Part shown: piece by piece, positions 7,495 through 15,429 of the stretch
Position numbering within the stretch: position 1 is the stretch's first letter
Layout: each line of letters starts with the position of its first letter
NCBI GenBank assembly: GCA_035688135.1
Contig: DASSNG010000054.1
Coordinates: 1-27,154 of the forward strand
Origin: JAIFWC01 sp035688135
Lineage (GTDB): Bacteria; Patescibacteriota; Saccharimonadia; Saccharimonadales; UBA10212
DNA: 27,154 nt
Reading direction: 5' to 3'
Program-made: the position numbers and the translations under genes
The notes under the pieces: generated by a model
Database searches by the model: none
Told to the model about the DNA's origin: nothing
What the model saw: the letters and a program-made list of their open reading frames with translations, nothing else

Positions 7495-8207
7495 TGGCCG
7501 AGCTGCACCTGCTGCACCTATACCCTAACGAGCTCAATACGTACGGCGACCACGGTAATTCGCTTACCCTGCAGCGGCGCATAGAGCGGCATGGCTTAAA
7601 ACCGGTGGTCCACCATCATCATCCGGGCGGTAAATTGCCGGCCCGGGCGGATATCGTCATCGGCGGCGGCGGGCAGGATTCGGCCCAGGCGGACGTGCAG
7701 AAAGACATCCTGAAAATCGGCGGCCGGCTGCGTAAAATGGCCGAAAGCGGCGTGCCGATGGTGCTTATCTGCGGCACCTACCAGCTGTTTGGAAACCGGT
7801 TCATCACCAATACGGGGAAAGAGATAAAAGGCATAGGCATATTCGATATGGAAACGGTTGGAGGCCAAAAGCGGCTGATTGGAAACCTGATGGTTAAATC
7901 GGATTTTGGACTGCTGTTCGGCTTTGAGAACCATAGCGGGCAGACTTTTCTTGGCAAGGACCAGCGGCCGCTTGGAAAAGTCAGGCGCGGCAATGGCAAC
8001 AACGGCAGGGATAAGACCGAAGGCGCCCGCACCAACAACGCTTTTGGAACCTATATGCACGGGCCTTTTCTGCCTAATAATCCACAGTTCTGCGATGAGA
8101 TAATCAGATTGGCGGCCGTACGCGAAGGAATCAGTCTGCCCCGCGTCCAAATCGATGACTCGCTGGCTCTGCAGGCCAGGTCGGCAGCCCGCCGCCGCAA
8201 ATACTGA
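7494..8207 (+). CDS. gatD: Lipid II isoglutaminyl synthase, glutamine amidotransferase subunit GatD
   Basis: This class I-type (CobB/CobQ-like) glutaminase domain of 237 aa releases ammonia from glutamine for MurT. The N-terminus HLYPNELNTYGDHGN is characteristic of the family. The nucleophile is C93 in LICGTYQLFG, and the catalytic His is H189 in GTYMHGPFLPNNP. Translation probably couples to murT through the TGATG overlap. Together with the class A PBP in this window it points to an amidated, monoderm-type peptidoglycan. Confidence 0.94.
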   Translation: MAELHLLHLYPNELNTYGDHGNSLTLQRRIERHGLKPVVHHHHPGGKLPARADIVIGGGGQDSAQADVQKDILKIGGRLRKMAESGVPMVLICGTYQLFGNRFITNTGKEIKGIGIFDMETVGGQKRLIGNLMVKSDFGLLFGFENHSGQTFLGKDQRPLGKVRRGNGNNGRDKTEGARTNNAFGTYMHGPFLPNNPQFCDEIIRLAAVREGISLPRVQIDDSLALQARSAARRRKY

Positions 8208-8209
8208 AG

Positions 8210-8225
8210 TATAATACCGGTAAGA
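8210..8225 (+). promoter_or_regulatory. NUDIX-recG-rsmD promoter, -10 adjacent to the start
   Basis: A perfect TATAAT at 8210-8215 sits between gatD and the NUDIX gene, nine bases before its ATG. Transcription would start at about 8222, so the mRNA would be essentially leaderless. No clear -35 is seen in the GC-rich gatD end. Confidence 0.55.
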
Positions 8226-8653
8226 TGAGGCGGCAGGACATAGCGGTCGGAGGAATCCTGATAACAGAAGGCAAATTGCTGCTGATAAGGCGGGCCGCTG
8301 ACGAGATTTCCAGCGCCGGATACTGGGAAACGCCCAAAGGCCGGGTAGAGTTTGGAGAAGACCCAGAAAAGGCGTTACAGAGGGAGTTTTTAGAAGAAGT
8401 TAACCTTCGAGTAGAGCTGGATAATGTACACGCCGTTTTCAGCCACACCTATACCCGCGATGATGCGGAAGTCCATTTCTGGGAAGTTGAATATTTCGTA
8501 CATCTGGCAATGGACGAATCATTGGATAATATTAAGCTGAGCCGGGACCACGATGCGTATAAGTTAGCCGATATCGAGGATTTAAAGAATTTAGAAAAAA
8601 TTTATGACGATAAACGCGAAAGCCTTCTTAGGGCGCTTGCTGATAAACTTTAA
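8225..8653 (+). CDS. NUDIX hydrolase
   Basis: This 142-aa protein is a member of the NUDIX pyrophosphohydrolase family, which cleaves nucleoside diphosphates linked to other groups; the substrate cannot be told from sequence. The Nudix box starts at G39 (GRVEFGEDPEKALQ) and continues REFLEEVNL at residues 53-61, with the metal-binding Glu residues in place. The usual Gly of the final EExGU is Asn here. The preceding GGILITEGKLLLIRR strand and the following FSHTYTRDDAEVHFWEVEYF are typical of the fold. It probably heads an operon with recG, which starts two bases after its stop. A house-cleaning role next to a repair helicase is plausible but is inference. Confidence 0.88.
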   Translation: MRRQDIAVGGILITEGKLLLIRRAADEISSAGYWETPKGRVEFGEDPEKALQREFLEEVNLRVELDNVHAVFSHTYTRDDAEVHFWEVEYFVHLAMDESLDNIKLSRDHDAYKLADIEDLKNLEKIYDDKRESLLRALADKL

Positions 8654-8655
8654 CA

Positions 8656-10692
8656 GTGGAATTAAGCGACCCGATAACCGAACTTAAAGGTGTGGGGGAG
8701 GAGCTGGCTCGTAAGCTGGCGGCGCTTGGAATCCGTACCATAAACGACCTTATAGAAGATTTTCCGCGCCGATACGAGGATTATTCAAACGTTTCATCAG
8801 TTAAAGAACTCCGGCCTGGCGCAGTTACTATTAAAGCCAAAATAAGCTCCGTGAATGGCAGGTACGTGCGCCGCGGCATGCATATAACCGAAGCCATAGC
8901 CAGCGATGATACCGCCAGCGTCAGGCTGGTGTGGTTCAACCAGCCTTACCGGGCCGGAGCTATCAAACCGGGACAGGATTACTTTATAGCCGGCGACTAC
9001 GGGCTGCGGCGCAACAGATTCAGTATCCTTAATCCTTCCGTGGAGCTGGTGAGCGATTTTCCGGTCAATACCGCTCGTATCATCCCGGTTTACCGGGAAA
9101 CTAAGGGATTTAAATCCAGCCAGATAAGACGGCTTATCAGGGAGGCCCTGGACCTGGTGAAAAACCTGCCGGAACACCTGCCGCAATGGCTTCTTAAAAG
9201 CCAGGAACTGATAGATTACCCGGCAGCGGTCAAGGAAATCCATTTTCCAAGCAGCGGAGAATTATGGTCCGCGGCCAAAAAACGCCTGGCTTTCGAAGAG
9301 ATATTCCAGCTTACTTTAGCCGCGCTTCTGAATAAACAGGAGAACATGGCCGAGAAAGGGATGGCTATCCCATTCAGGGAAGAACTGGCTAAAAGATTCG
9401 TCTCTCAGTTGCCGTTCAAGCTTACTGACGCCCAGCGCAGGACCGTCTGGCAGATATATCAGGATATGGGTAGGACACAGCCCATGAACAGGCTGGTCGA
9501 AGGCGATGTCGGCTCCGGAAAGACCGTAGTGGCCGTGATGGCGGCTATGATGGCCATGGAGGAGGATTTCCAGGTGGCGTTTATGGCACCCACCGAAATC
9601 CTGGCCAGGCAGCACGGCGATACGATACTTAACCTGTTAAGTAATTTTAGCTACGGGGACAAAATCGGGCTGCTGCTGGGCAGCCTGAAGCCTAAGGCTA
9701 AAACAGATATTCAGAAAAGGGTTGCCGCCGGAGAAATAAAGATGGTCATCGGTACGCATGCCCTGATATCGGAGAAGGTGGATATGCGCAGGTTGGGGCT
9801 GATCATTATCGATGAACAGCACCGCTTTGGCGTGGAGCAGCGAAAGAAGCTGCAGGCCAAAGCCGGCCATATGCCCCATGTACTGCATATGACGGCCACG
9901 CCGATTCCGCGCAGCCTGGCACTGACGCTTTACGGGGAGCTGGATGTTTCGGTACTTGACGAGCTGCCGCCGGGCCGGCAGACGATCAGGACTAAATTGG
10001 TATCACCTAACTCCAAATCCAGCCTTTACGGACAGATAGATAAAGAGCTGGCGGCAGGCCGGCAGATGTTCGTGGTCTGCCCGGTTATAACCGAGTCCGA
10101 AGCCAGCAGGGGCCTGTCTGCCGAGGAAGTATATAAGCAGCTGTCCGAGCACGAATTCAAGCACCGCAAAGCAGCCCTGCTGCACGGACGGATGAAGGCC
10201 GAGGAAAAAGAAAAAATAATGGCCGGTTTCGCGGCTCATGAATACGATATCTTAGTCAGTACAACGGTCATAGAGGTGGGTGTTGACGTACCTAACGCCA
10301 CCGTGATGCTGGTGATGGGCGCCGAACGGTTCGGGCTGGCCCAGATACACCAGCTGCGGGGCAGGGTAGGCCGCGGTGCTCATCAGAGCTACTGTTTTCT
10401 GATGCTCAGCGACAGCAAAGCGCCCAGCCAGCGGCTGAGAGCTTTGGAAAACACGGCGGACGGATTTAAGCTGGCGGAACTGGATTTGAAGCTGCGGGGT
10501 CCCGGAGCCATTTACGGGACCATCCAGCACGGCGCTTTGGATCTGCGGATAGCCGATTTATCTGACATACGGCTTATCGCCGCCGCCAGGGGCGCGGCCC
10601 AGGAGTTCATTGATAAAAAGGAAAAGCTGGCTAAGTTCCCGCATTTGGAGCAGCGGGTAAAATCACTGCGCGCCGTTACGAATCTGAATTAA
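8656..10692 (+). CDS. recG: ATP-dependent DNA helicase RecG
   Basis: RecG is a monomeric superfamily 2 helicase that remodels stalled forks and Holliday junctions. The 678-aa length is normal. The N-terminal wedge domain (OB fold) covers roughly residues 1-200. The helicase core has GDVGSGKT (Walker A, about 280-287), DEQHRFG (Walker B/DExH, about 385-391), MTATPIPRSLALTLYGELDVS (motif III and after) and QIHQLRGRVGRG (motif VI). The start is GTG 8656, two bases after the NUDIX stop, with no Shine-Dalgarno of its own, which suggests coupled translation. The coding sequence contains copy 2 of the TACTTAAC-NN-GTTAAGTA palindrome at 9626-9643. Confidence 0.97.
   Translation: MELSDPITELKGVGEELARKLAALGIRTINDLIEDFPRRYEDYSNVSSVKELRPGAVTIKAKISSVNGRYVRRGMHITEAIASDDTASVRLVWFNQPYRAGAIKPGQDYFIAGDYGLRRNRFSILNPSVELVSDFPVNTARIIPVYRETKGFKSSQIRRLIREALDLVKNLPEHLPQWLLKSQELIDYPAAVKEIHFPSSGELWSAAKKRLAFEEIFQLTLAALLNKQENMAEKGMAIPFREELAKRFVSQLPFKLTDAQRRTVWQIYQDMGRTQPMNRLVEGDVGSGKTVVAVMAAMMAMEEDFQVAFMAPTEILARQHGDTILNLLSNFSYGDKIGLLLGSLKPKAKTDIQKRVAAGEIKMVIGTHALISEKVDMRRLGLIIIDEQHRFGVEQRKKLQAKAGHMPHVLHMTATPIPRSLALTLYGELDVSVLDELPPGRQTIRTKLVSPNSKSSLYGQIDKELAAGRQMFVVCPVITESEASRGLSAEEVYKQLSEHEFKHRKAALLHGRMKAEEKEKIMAGFAAHEYDILVSTTVIEVGVDVPNATVMLVMGAERFGLAQIHQLRGRVGRGAHQSYCFLMLSDSKAPSQRLRALENTADGFKLAELDLKLRGPGAIYGTIQHGALDLRIADLSDIRLIAAARGAAQEFIDKKEKLAKFPHLEQRVKSLRAVTNLN
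9626..9643. repeat. 18-bp palindrome inside recG (copy 2 of the dispersed motif)
   Basis: TACTTAAC and GTTAAGTA are perfect eight-base arms around CT. It shares the core of the sites at 374-395 and 11925-11950. In frame it encodes Ile-Leu-Asn-Leu-Leu-Ser, close to the Ile-Leu-Asn-Lys-Leu-Ser encoded by the gdhA copy. Confidence 0.65.
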
Positions 10693-10701
10693 AATGAAGA
10701 C

Positions 10702-11238
10702 ATGAGAATCATAGCAGGCAGTTTGAAAGGGCGGGAATTCAAAACGCCGCACGGGCATCGCACGCATCCTATGAGCGATAAGGTACGGGGAGCATTATTC
10801 AACGTGCTGGGCGACATAGAGGGGCTAACGGTTCTGGACGCTTTCGCCGGAAGCGGGGCGCTGGCTTTCGAAGCGGCCAGCCGGGGAGCGAAAGCCGTTA
10901 CGGCAATAGATAGGGATATTTCGGCTCATACGGTTATTGAGCGCAACGTCAAGGATTTGCGCCTCTCGGATGCCGTAAAAGTCAGCAAGGCCAATACCGC
11001 CGGCTGGAGTATCCATAATATGGAAAAGCGGTTCGATATCGTGCTTTTGGACCCCCCGTACGAGGATCTGCAGCCGAACCTTTTAGGCCGGCTTATAAAA
11101 AGGCATGTCAAAAAAGGCGGCCTGGCGGTGCTGTCGTACCCTGGCGGCCTGGAGGCTCCGGAATTTGAGGATACGGAAGTCGCCGCGGACAAAAACTACG
11201 GTGACGCGCAGCTGGTCTTTTACCGTAGAATCAAGTAA
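10702..11238 (+). CDS. rsmD: 16S rRNA (guanine966-N2)-methyltransferase RsmD
   Basis: This SAM-dependent methyltransferase of 178 aa modifies G966 of 16S rRNA during 30S assembly. Visible marks are the N-terminal MRIIAGSLKGREF, the THPMSDKVRGALFNVLG segment, the SAM-binding VLDAFAGSGALAFEAASRGA at about 44-63, and the catalytic LLDPPYED motif at about 115-122. It starts nine bases after the recG stop, so it is probably the third gene of the NUDIX-recG-rsmD unit. A tRNA-Leu gene follows 18 bases after its stop. Confidence 0.94.
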   Translation: MRIIAGSLKGREFKTPHGHRTHPMSDKVRGALFNVLGDIEGLTVLDAFAGSGALAFEAASRGAKAVTAIDRDISAHTVIERNVKDLRLSDAVKVSKANTAGWSIHNMEKRFDIVLLDPPYEDLQPNLLGRLIKRHVKKGGLAVLSYPGGLEAPEFEDTEVAADKNYGDAQLVFYRRIK

Positions 11239-11256
11239 AATACCCCTGTTCTTTGC

Positions 11257-11341
11257 GGGCGGATGGCGAAATTGGTAGACGCACTAGCCTTAGGAGCTAG
11301 CGGAGAAATCCATGGAGGTTCAAGTCCTCTTCCGCCCACCA
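11257..11341 (+). tRNA. tRNA-Leu (anticodon UAG)
   Basis: The cloverleaf can be drawn by eye. The acceptor stem pairs GGGCGGA (11257-11263) with TCCGCCC (11331-11337); then come discriminator A and an encoded CCA (11339-11341). A D-arm with GCG/CGC flanks the AAATTGGTAGA loop. The anticodon stem is CTAGC/GCTAG (11284-11288, 11296-11300) with loop CTTAGGA, giving anticodon TAG at 11291-11293. A long class II variable arm follows, then a T loop TTCAAGT. TAAAAT at 11236-11241, overlapping the rsmD stop, could be its -10. Confidence 0.96.
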
Positions 11342-11357
11342 CAAAAAAGGAGGAAAA

Positions 11358-12554
11358 GTGTTAGATACAGCGCGCAAACTTATCAGAGATGCCGGCAAGC
11401 GGCTAGGGCTTAACGAAGAACAGATAAAACAGCTTATAAAAACCGACGCTGAGCATAATTTTGAGATAAAGCTGTCCGACGGCAGCAAATACCATGCTTT
11501 CCGCGTGCAGCACAGCAATAAGCGGGGGCCCTACAAGGGCGGCATACGGTTCCATCCGCAGGTGGATTATGACGAGGTCCGGGCGCTGGCTACGCTCATG
11601 AGTTTTAAGACGGCGGTGGCCGGTATCCCGATGGGCGGCGGCAAGGGCGGGGTGGCGGTTAACCCGAAAGATTTATCAAAAAAGGCATTAGAAGACTTGT
11701 CGCGCAAATACGTGCAGGGGCTCAAAGAATACATCGGCCCGGATAAGGACGTACCGGCGCCGGACGTTAACACTAACTCCCAGATAATCGACTGGATGGC
11801 GGACGAATATGAGAGCCTGTCCGGCGATAAAACCAAAGCCAGCTTTACGGGCAAGAGCGTCGCTAACGGCGGGAGCCTGGGGCGGGAAGCCGCGACCGGC
11901 CGCGGCGGCGTGATAGTGCTGCGCGAAATACTTAACAAGTTAAGTATTTCCGGAGAAGTCACTTACGCCATGCAGGGCTGGGGCAACGTGGGGTCGTTTT
12001 TCGCGCTAATCGCCGAGCAAGAGCACCCCAACTGGAAGCTGATAGCGGTGACCGATTCCAGCGGCGGAGTCTACAGCGCCGACGGTTTATCGGCTAAGAA
12101 ACTTGATCAATTCAAAAAAGTCGGCGGCAAGCTGGCCGACTTTGATAAAGGTGAAAAAATCGATAACGACGGCCTTCTGAGCGCCCAAGCCGACATACTG
12201 GTGCTGGCGGCGTTAGAAAACGCCGTGGACGAGAAGAATGTTGACGCAATCAAAGCCAAGCATGTACTGGAGCTGGCCAACGGTCCGGTTACTTACCAGG
12301 CTTACGAAAAATTAAATTCCCGGGGCGTAACAGACGTTCCGGATATCTTAGCCAACGCCGGCGGCGTCATCGTAAGTTATCTGGAATGGGTTCAGAACAA
12401 AGCCGGCGAACACTGGCCGGAAGACCGGGTCAATCGTGAGCTGGAGAATTATTTGGTAAAAGCTACGGACGAAGTATATATGCTGTCGCAGACTGATAAG
12501 ATGCCGCTAAAAGAAGCCGCTTTCGCGGTGGCCATAACCAAACTGACTTCTTAA
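11358..12554 (+). CDS. gdhA: Glutamate dehydrogenase
   Basis: This is an NAD(P)-dependent oxidative deamination enzyme of the Glu/Leu/Phe/Val dehydrogenase family, linking glutamate and 2-oxoglutarate. It is 398 aa, the short hexameric type. The substrate site shows PYKGGIRFHP (K60), K84 and PMGGGKGG (K96). APDVNTN follows, then a Rossmann motif GWGNVG at about 207-212. ANAGGVIVSYLEWVQN near the C-terminus favours a glutamate rather than a leucine enzyme. The start is GTG 11358, supported by a strong AGGAGG at 11348-11353, one of the few clear Shine-Dalgarno sites here. It begins 17 bases after tRNA-Leu and may be transcribed with it. Copy 3 of the palindrome lies in the coding sequence at 11925-11950. 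Cofactor preference cannot be settled by eye. Confidence 0.93.
   Translation: MLDTARKLIRDAGKRLGLNEEQIKQLIKTDAEHNFEIKLSDGSKYHAFRVQHSNKRGPYKGGIRFHPQVDYDEVRALATLMSFKTAVAGIPMGGGKGGVAVNPKDLSKKALEDLSRKYVQGLKEYIGPDKDVPAPDVNTNSQIIDWMADEYESLSGDKTKASFTGKSVANGGSLGREAATGRGGVIVLREILNKLSISGEVTYAMQGWGNVGSFFALIAEQEHPNWKLIAVTDSSGGVYSADGLSAKKLDQFKKVGGKLADFDKGEKIDNDGLLSAQADILVLAALENAVDEKNVDAIKAKHVLELANGPVTYQAYEKLNSRGVTDVPDILANAGGVIVSYLEWVQNKAGEHWPEDRVNRELENYLVKATDEVYMLSQTDKMPLKEAAFAVAITKLTS
11925..11950. repeat. 26-bp perfect palindrome inside gdhA (copy 3 of the dispersed motif)
   Basis: Twelve-base arms GAAATACTTAAC and GTTAAGTATTTC surround an AA centre with no mismatch, making this the longest of the three copies. 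Its central 22 bases are the exact reverse complement of the site before radA (374-395). It is fully inside codons, so protein constraint and DNA-site constraint coincide. Confidence 0.75.
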
Positions 12555-12570
12555 GCAGGCGACTGTATTA

Positions 12571-13293
12571 TTAGTTTTTGATATCTTTTATTCTTTTTAG
12601 CAGTCGCTCGCCGCTTAGGCGCCTGGATTTTAGCGGCTCAAAGTAGCCCCGCACCAGCCCTATGACTTCGCGGGCCGCCTGGTCGGCCTCATCCGGCCGG
12701 TTAAGTACCCAGTTAATGTCATCTTTTTGTTCAAGAGCCCACTCCAGGCTCATTACAGCTTCATTCAGCCTGACCGTTACCTCCTCTGAAGAGAAGTCAT
12801 TACCGAACCGAGCCCGCAGCTGCCTGACGTACTGGTCGGGGTCCGCCGATAAAGCTATAGGCGTCGTTGACTTAAAGCCCACATTCCGCAGGTTGTCTAC
12901 GGAGCGGAAAACCGTATCTAATACGGAAAAAGGCGTCTGGTAGTCGCGTACCTCGCTACCGTATATATGCCCGGTATCGTAGACCATGTATTGTACCGGC
13001 TCCCCGCGTTTGACGGCTTCTAAAAACTCACCTAAGGATTCCTCGTCTGTTCTAAGCTGCCTATAAGACTTCGCATCGCTGGGACGGAGTTTTCGATCAG
13101 TAAATCCGCCCGGGTTGCTGAACTCCGGGTCCAGCGCCACGACCTCTTTTATAACCGTGCTTTTTCCTACGCACGTCGGGCCGATAATCATGCCGATAGA
13201 CACATCCCGGATGTGCCTGGACGTTTCACCTTGGGGGCGATAAGCCATCCACCGCGCCGCCAGTTCGGCTTTTATAACCTCTGATTGAGTCAC
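12571..13293 (-). CDS. Guanylate-kinase-like P-loop protein
   Basis: A 240-aa protein with Walker A GPTCVGKST at residues 38-46. It is followed by a segment with the look of the guanylate-kinase GMP region (GGFTDRKLRPSDAKSY in place of the usual TTRxxRxxE). The C-terminal half is helical and charged, ending in a basic tail. GMP kinases are normally a little over 200 aa and the canonical GMP-binding residues are not convincing, so a nucleotide or small-molecule kinase of altered specificity, or an ATP/GTP-binding protein of unknown role, is possible. The start is GTG 13293; an internal ATG at residue 17 is an alternative. TATTTA at 13307-13302 on the minus strand, eight bases upstream, is a possible -10. 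It is convergent with gdhA, with 16 bases between. Confidence 0.75.
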   Translation of the reverse strand: MTQSEVIKAELAARWMAYRPQGETSRHIRDVSIGMIIGPTCVGKSTVIKEVVALDPEFSNPGGFTDRKLRPSDAKSYRQLRTDEESLGEFLEAVKRGEPVQYMVYDTGHIYGSEVRDYQTPFSVLDTVFRSVDNLRNVGFKSTTPIALSADPDQYVRQLRARFGNDFSSEEVTVRLNEAVMSLEWALEQKDDINWVLNRPDEADQAAREVIGLVRGYFEPLKSRRLSGERLLKRIKDIKN

Positions 13294-13329
13294 GAAATGA
13301 TTAAATAATAAATATTTATAAATAGCAAA

Positions 13330-14070
13330 CTAGCGCAGCCGTTTAAGCTGCTGGTAGCGCATAACAGGCGCTAAGGAGTAAAGGCACCCAAGCACGAATG
13401 ATACCAGCCCGCCGATATAAGGAACGGCTCCGGCTAGCGATATAAGGAGCATCACGCCCATGATTCCCCAGACAGCCCCAGGATTTGCGCCGCTTAATTC
13501 GGCGCTTCTTTTTAGCGATTCCGATACATCGGTATTTCGCTCCAGCATGACATAAGGAGCCAGCATATAACGTCTTATGAATATCAAACCGGGGACTATA
13601 AGCAGTATCAGCCCGCCGATGATGATGGCTGTCATTGCTACGTACAACTTGAAAAGGGGCCAGCCCTGCTTGCGGACCACCTGCCATAAGTCCTGGAAAT
13701 CCAGCGTCCGGTGCTCCACGGCGTCGAGCTGCGCGGCGTTTGTCATAATCTGGATTACGCCGCCTATGAACAATGCCAGAATCAGCCAGAGCAGATTGAA
13801 CCCGACAAGCAGATAAAAAGGATAAGCCGGCGCCGGGCTGCCCGATAATCCGGCGCTGAAAAGATCGGAATGCTGCCAAAAGCGGACATGCTGCCCGGGG
13901 ATCGGCGACCATATCCAGCTGTGCAGCCAGAATATGAACGGCACCGCGTAAAGCGGCCCGAAAATCCAGATATTATCAAGCACCAGCCGTTTACTGGGCC
14001 CGAAAAGATCAAAAGCGCCGGGAATATGCAGGTGGGAGCTGCGTCGGGGGCGGTTATTGGTGCGGGACAT
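13330..14070 (-). CDS. Polytopic membrane protein of unknown function
   Basis: A 246-aa protein with about five or six hydrophobic segments: near residues 33-50, 85-110, 140-165 and, as a close pair, 200-235. A basic N-terminus (RTNNRPRRSS) precedes the first and a basic C-terminus (QQLKRLR) ends it. The stretch LLIVPGLIFIRRYMLAPYVMLERNTDVSESLKRSAEL resembles a pattern seen in several uncharacterised bacterial membrane families (glycerophosphodiesterase membrane-domain-like). I cannot name a substrate. It is divergent from hisS. A -10 TATAAT on the minus strand at 14085-14080 lies nine bases before its ATG. Its stop is 37 bases from the start of the kinase-like gene, which appears to have its own -10. 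Confidence 0.85.
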   Translation of the reverse strand: MSRTNNRPRRSSHLHIPGAFDLFGPSKRLVLDNIWIFGPLYAVPFIFWLHSWIWSPIPGQHVRFWQHSDLFSAGLSGSPAPAYPFYLLVGFNLLWLILALFIGGVIQIMTNAAQLDAVEHRTLDFQDLWQVVRKQGWPLFKLYVAMTAIIIGGLILLIVPGLIFIRRYMLAPYVMLERNTDVSESLKRSAELSGANPGAVWGIMGVMLLISLAGAVPYIGGLVSFVLGCLYSLAPVMRYQQLKRLR

Positions 14071-14079
14071 TACCCAACA

Positions 14080-14123
14080 ATTATATATCCTGCTTTTGCC
14101 GGTTTACCATAAGTGTCTATAAT
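14080..14123. promoter_or_regulatory. Back-to-back promoters of the membrane protein gene and hisS
   Basis: Two perfect TATAAT boxes face apart: 14085-14080 on the minus strand (nine bases before ATG 14070) and 14118-14123 on the plus strand (ten bases before ATG 14134). Only 32 bases separate them, so the -35 regions overlap (TTTGCC 14095-14100 for hisS; weak GGTAAA, 14108-14103, for the other). Both transcripts would have almost no leader. Confidence 0.6.
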
Positions 14124-14133
14124 AAAATCAATC

Positions 14134-15387
14134 ATGAGTTTATCTACCCAGCCCTATAAGGGCGCGCGCGATTTCTACCCGGAAGATAAGCGTATCCAAA
14201 AGTATATGTTTGGAAAATTGCGCGAGGTGGTTGAAAGCTTCGGCTATCAGGAGTACGACGCGCCGATACTTGAATCCTTTGATATTTATGCCGCCAAAAG
14301 CGGCGAAGAAATCGTAAACGAGCAGCTCTACTCTTTTGAGGATAAAGGCGGGCGCAAGGTAGCCATCAGGCCGGAAATGACGCCCAGCGTCAGCCGGATG
14401 GTCGCCGCCAGGCGTCAGGAACTGCCGTATCCGCTGCGCCTTTATAGTATCCCTAATCTTTGGCGCTATGAACGCCCGCAGCGCGGGCGCCTGCGCGAAC
14501 ATAACCAGCTGAATGTCGACCTTTTCGGCGTTGAAGGGCTGGATGGCGACGCCGAGATTATCCAGGTGGCGGACGCTATCTTAAAATCGTTCGGCGCCAA
14601 AAGCAGCGACTACGAAATCCGGATAAACAGCCGCGGCTACATGAACCAGCAGTTCGAATCCTTCGGGCTAAGCGATGACCAGAAGCATTTATGCCTTAAA
14701 TTATTGGACAAGCAGTCAAAGATTGAGCCGAACGAGTTTGAAAAGATGTTTATAGAAAAACTGGGCGACGGCAAGGGCAGCCAGCTGCTTAACTTTTTGA
14801 AGTCGGAAGAAGTGCCTAAACCGGTAGCCGAACTTCTGCGCGTTCTGAACTTGTCAGGCGTGGAAAGCGCAGCCTATGACCCGGCTATAGTAAGAGGCCT
14901 TGATTATTACACGGATATAATCTTCGAGGTATTCGACACTGATCCGGAAAATAACCGTTCGATGTTCGGCGGCGGCAGGTACGACGGCTTAGTCGGCCTG
15001 TTCGGCGCTGAACCGGTGCCCACGGTCGGTTTTGGCATGGGCGACGTCACGCTGCAGAACTTTTTGGAGGCCCATGGGCTTTTACCGGGGCTGGGGCCGG
15101 AAACCGATGCGGCGGCGATTCTGATAGGCGATGTTTACGCCAAAGCCCAGGCGGTAGTGGGCGAATTTAGAAAAAGCGGGCTGAAAATAGCCGTAGACAG
15201 CAGCGGCCGCAAACTTGACGCCCAGATAAGAAGCGCGGTTAAAAGCGGCGTTCGATACGCTATATTTATCGGCGAGAAAGAGCTGCAATCTGGCCGCTTT
15301 CAGCTGCGGGATTTAAAAAACGGCACCGAAAAAGAGCTGCCAAAAGGGGACATAGTCTCTGCTATCCAAGAGAGCCGCGCCGGATAA
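14134..15387 (+). CDS. hisS: Histidine--tRNA ligase
   Basis: This class II synthetase charges tRNA-His. From ATG 14134 it is 417 aa, normal for the family. The N-terminus STQPYKGARDFYPED is motif-1-proximal. Motif 2 is at about 109-130 (LWRYERPQRGRLREHNQLNVDLFG region). The HisA signature RGLDYYTD is at 254-261, and motif 3 with GGGRYDGL is at 279-286. The last 100 residues form the anticodon-binding domain. An in-frame GTG at 14113 lies upstream of the -10 box and is rejected as start; ATG 14134 is ten bases after TATAAT. The next gene, tig, has its own promoter. Confidence 0.95.
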   Translation: MSLSTQPYKGARDFYPEDKRIQKYMFGKLREVVESFGYQEYDAPILESFDIYAAKSGEEIVNEQLYSFEDKGGRKVAIRPEMTPSVSRMVAARRQELPYPLRLYSIPNLWRYERPQRGRLREHNQLNVDLFGVEGLDGDAEIIQVADAILKSFGAKSSDYEIRINSRGYMNQQFESFGLSDDQKHLCLKLLDKQSKIEPNEFEKMFIEKLGDGKGSQLLNFLKSEEVPKPVAELLRVLNLSGVESAAYDPAIVRGLDYYTDIIFEVFDTDPENNRSMFGGGRYDGLVGLFGAEPVPTVGFGMGDVTLQNFLEAHGLLPGLGPETDAAAILIGDVYAKAQAVVGEFRKSGLKIAVDSSGRKLDAQIRSAVKSGVRYAIFIGEKELQSGRFQLRDLKNGTEKELPKGDIVSAIQESRAG

Positions 15388-15414
15388 TTCCTGGAAAAAC
15401 AGGGAAGAATCCGA

Positions 15415-15429
15415 TATAATCGCAATTCA
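15415..15429 (+). promoter_or_regulatory. tig promoter, -10 adjacent to the start
   Basis: TATAAT at 15415-15420 is eight bases before the tig ATG at 15429; TGGAAA at 15392-15397 is a possible -35 at 17-base spacing. The predicted transcript starts within about two bases of the ATG. Confidence 0.6.

Noticed and set aside
12559..12607. Inverted repeat GCGACTG / CAGTCGC at the gdhA/kinase junction as a terminator
   Set aside because: The arms are seven bases with about 35 bases between them, and the right arm is inside coding sequence; the loop is too long for an intrinsic terminator, although its T-rich content may still favour termination.
14113..14133. Upstream GTG start that would add seven residues to hisS
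   Set aside because: It precedes and overlaps the TATAAT at 14118-14123, so it would not be in the predicted transcript; ATG 14134 gives the usual HisRS N-terminus.
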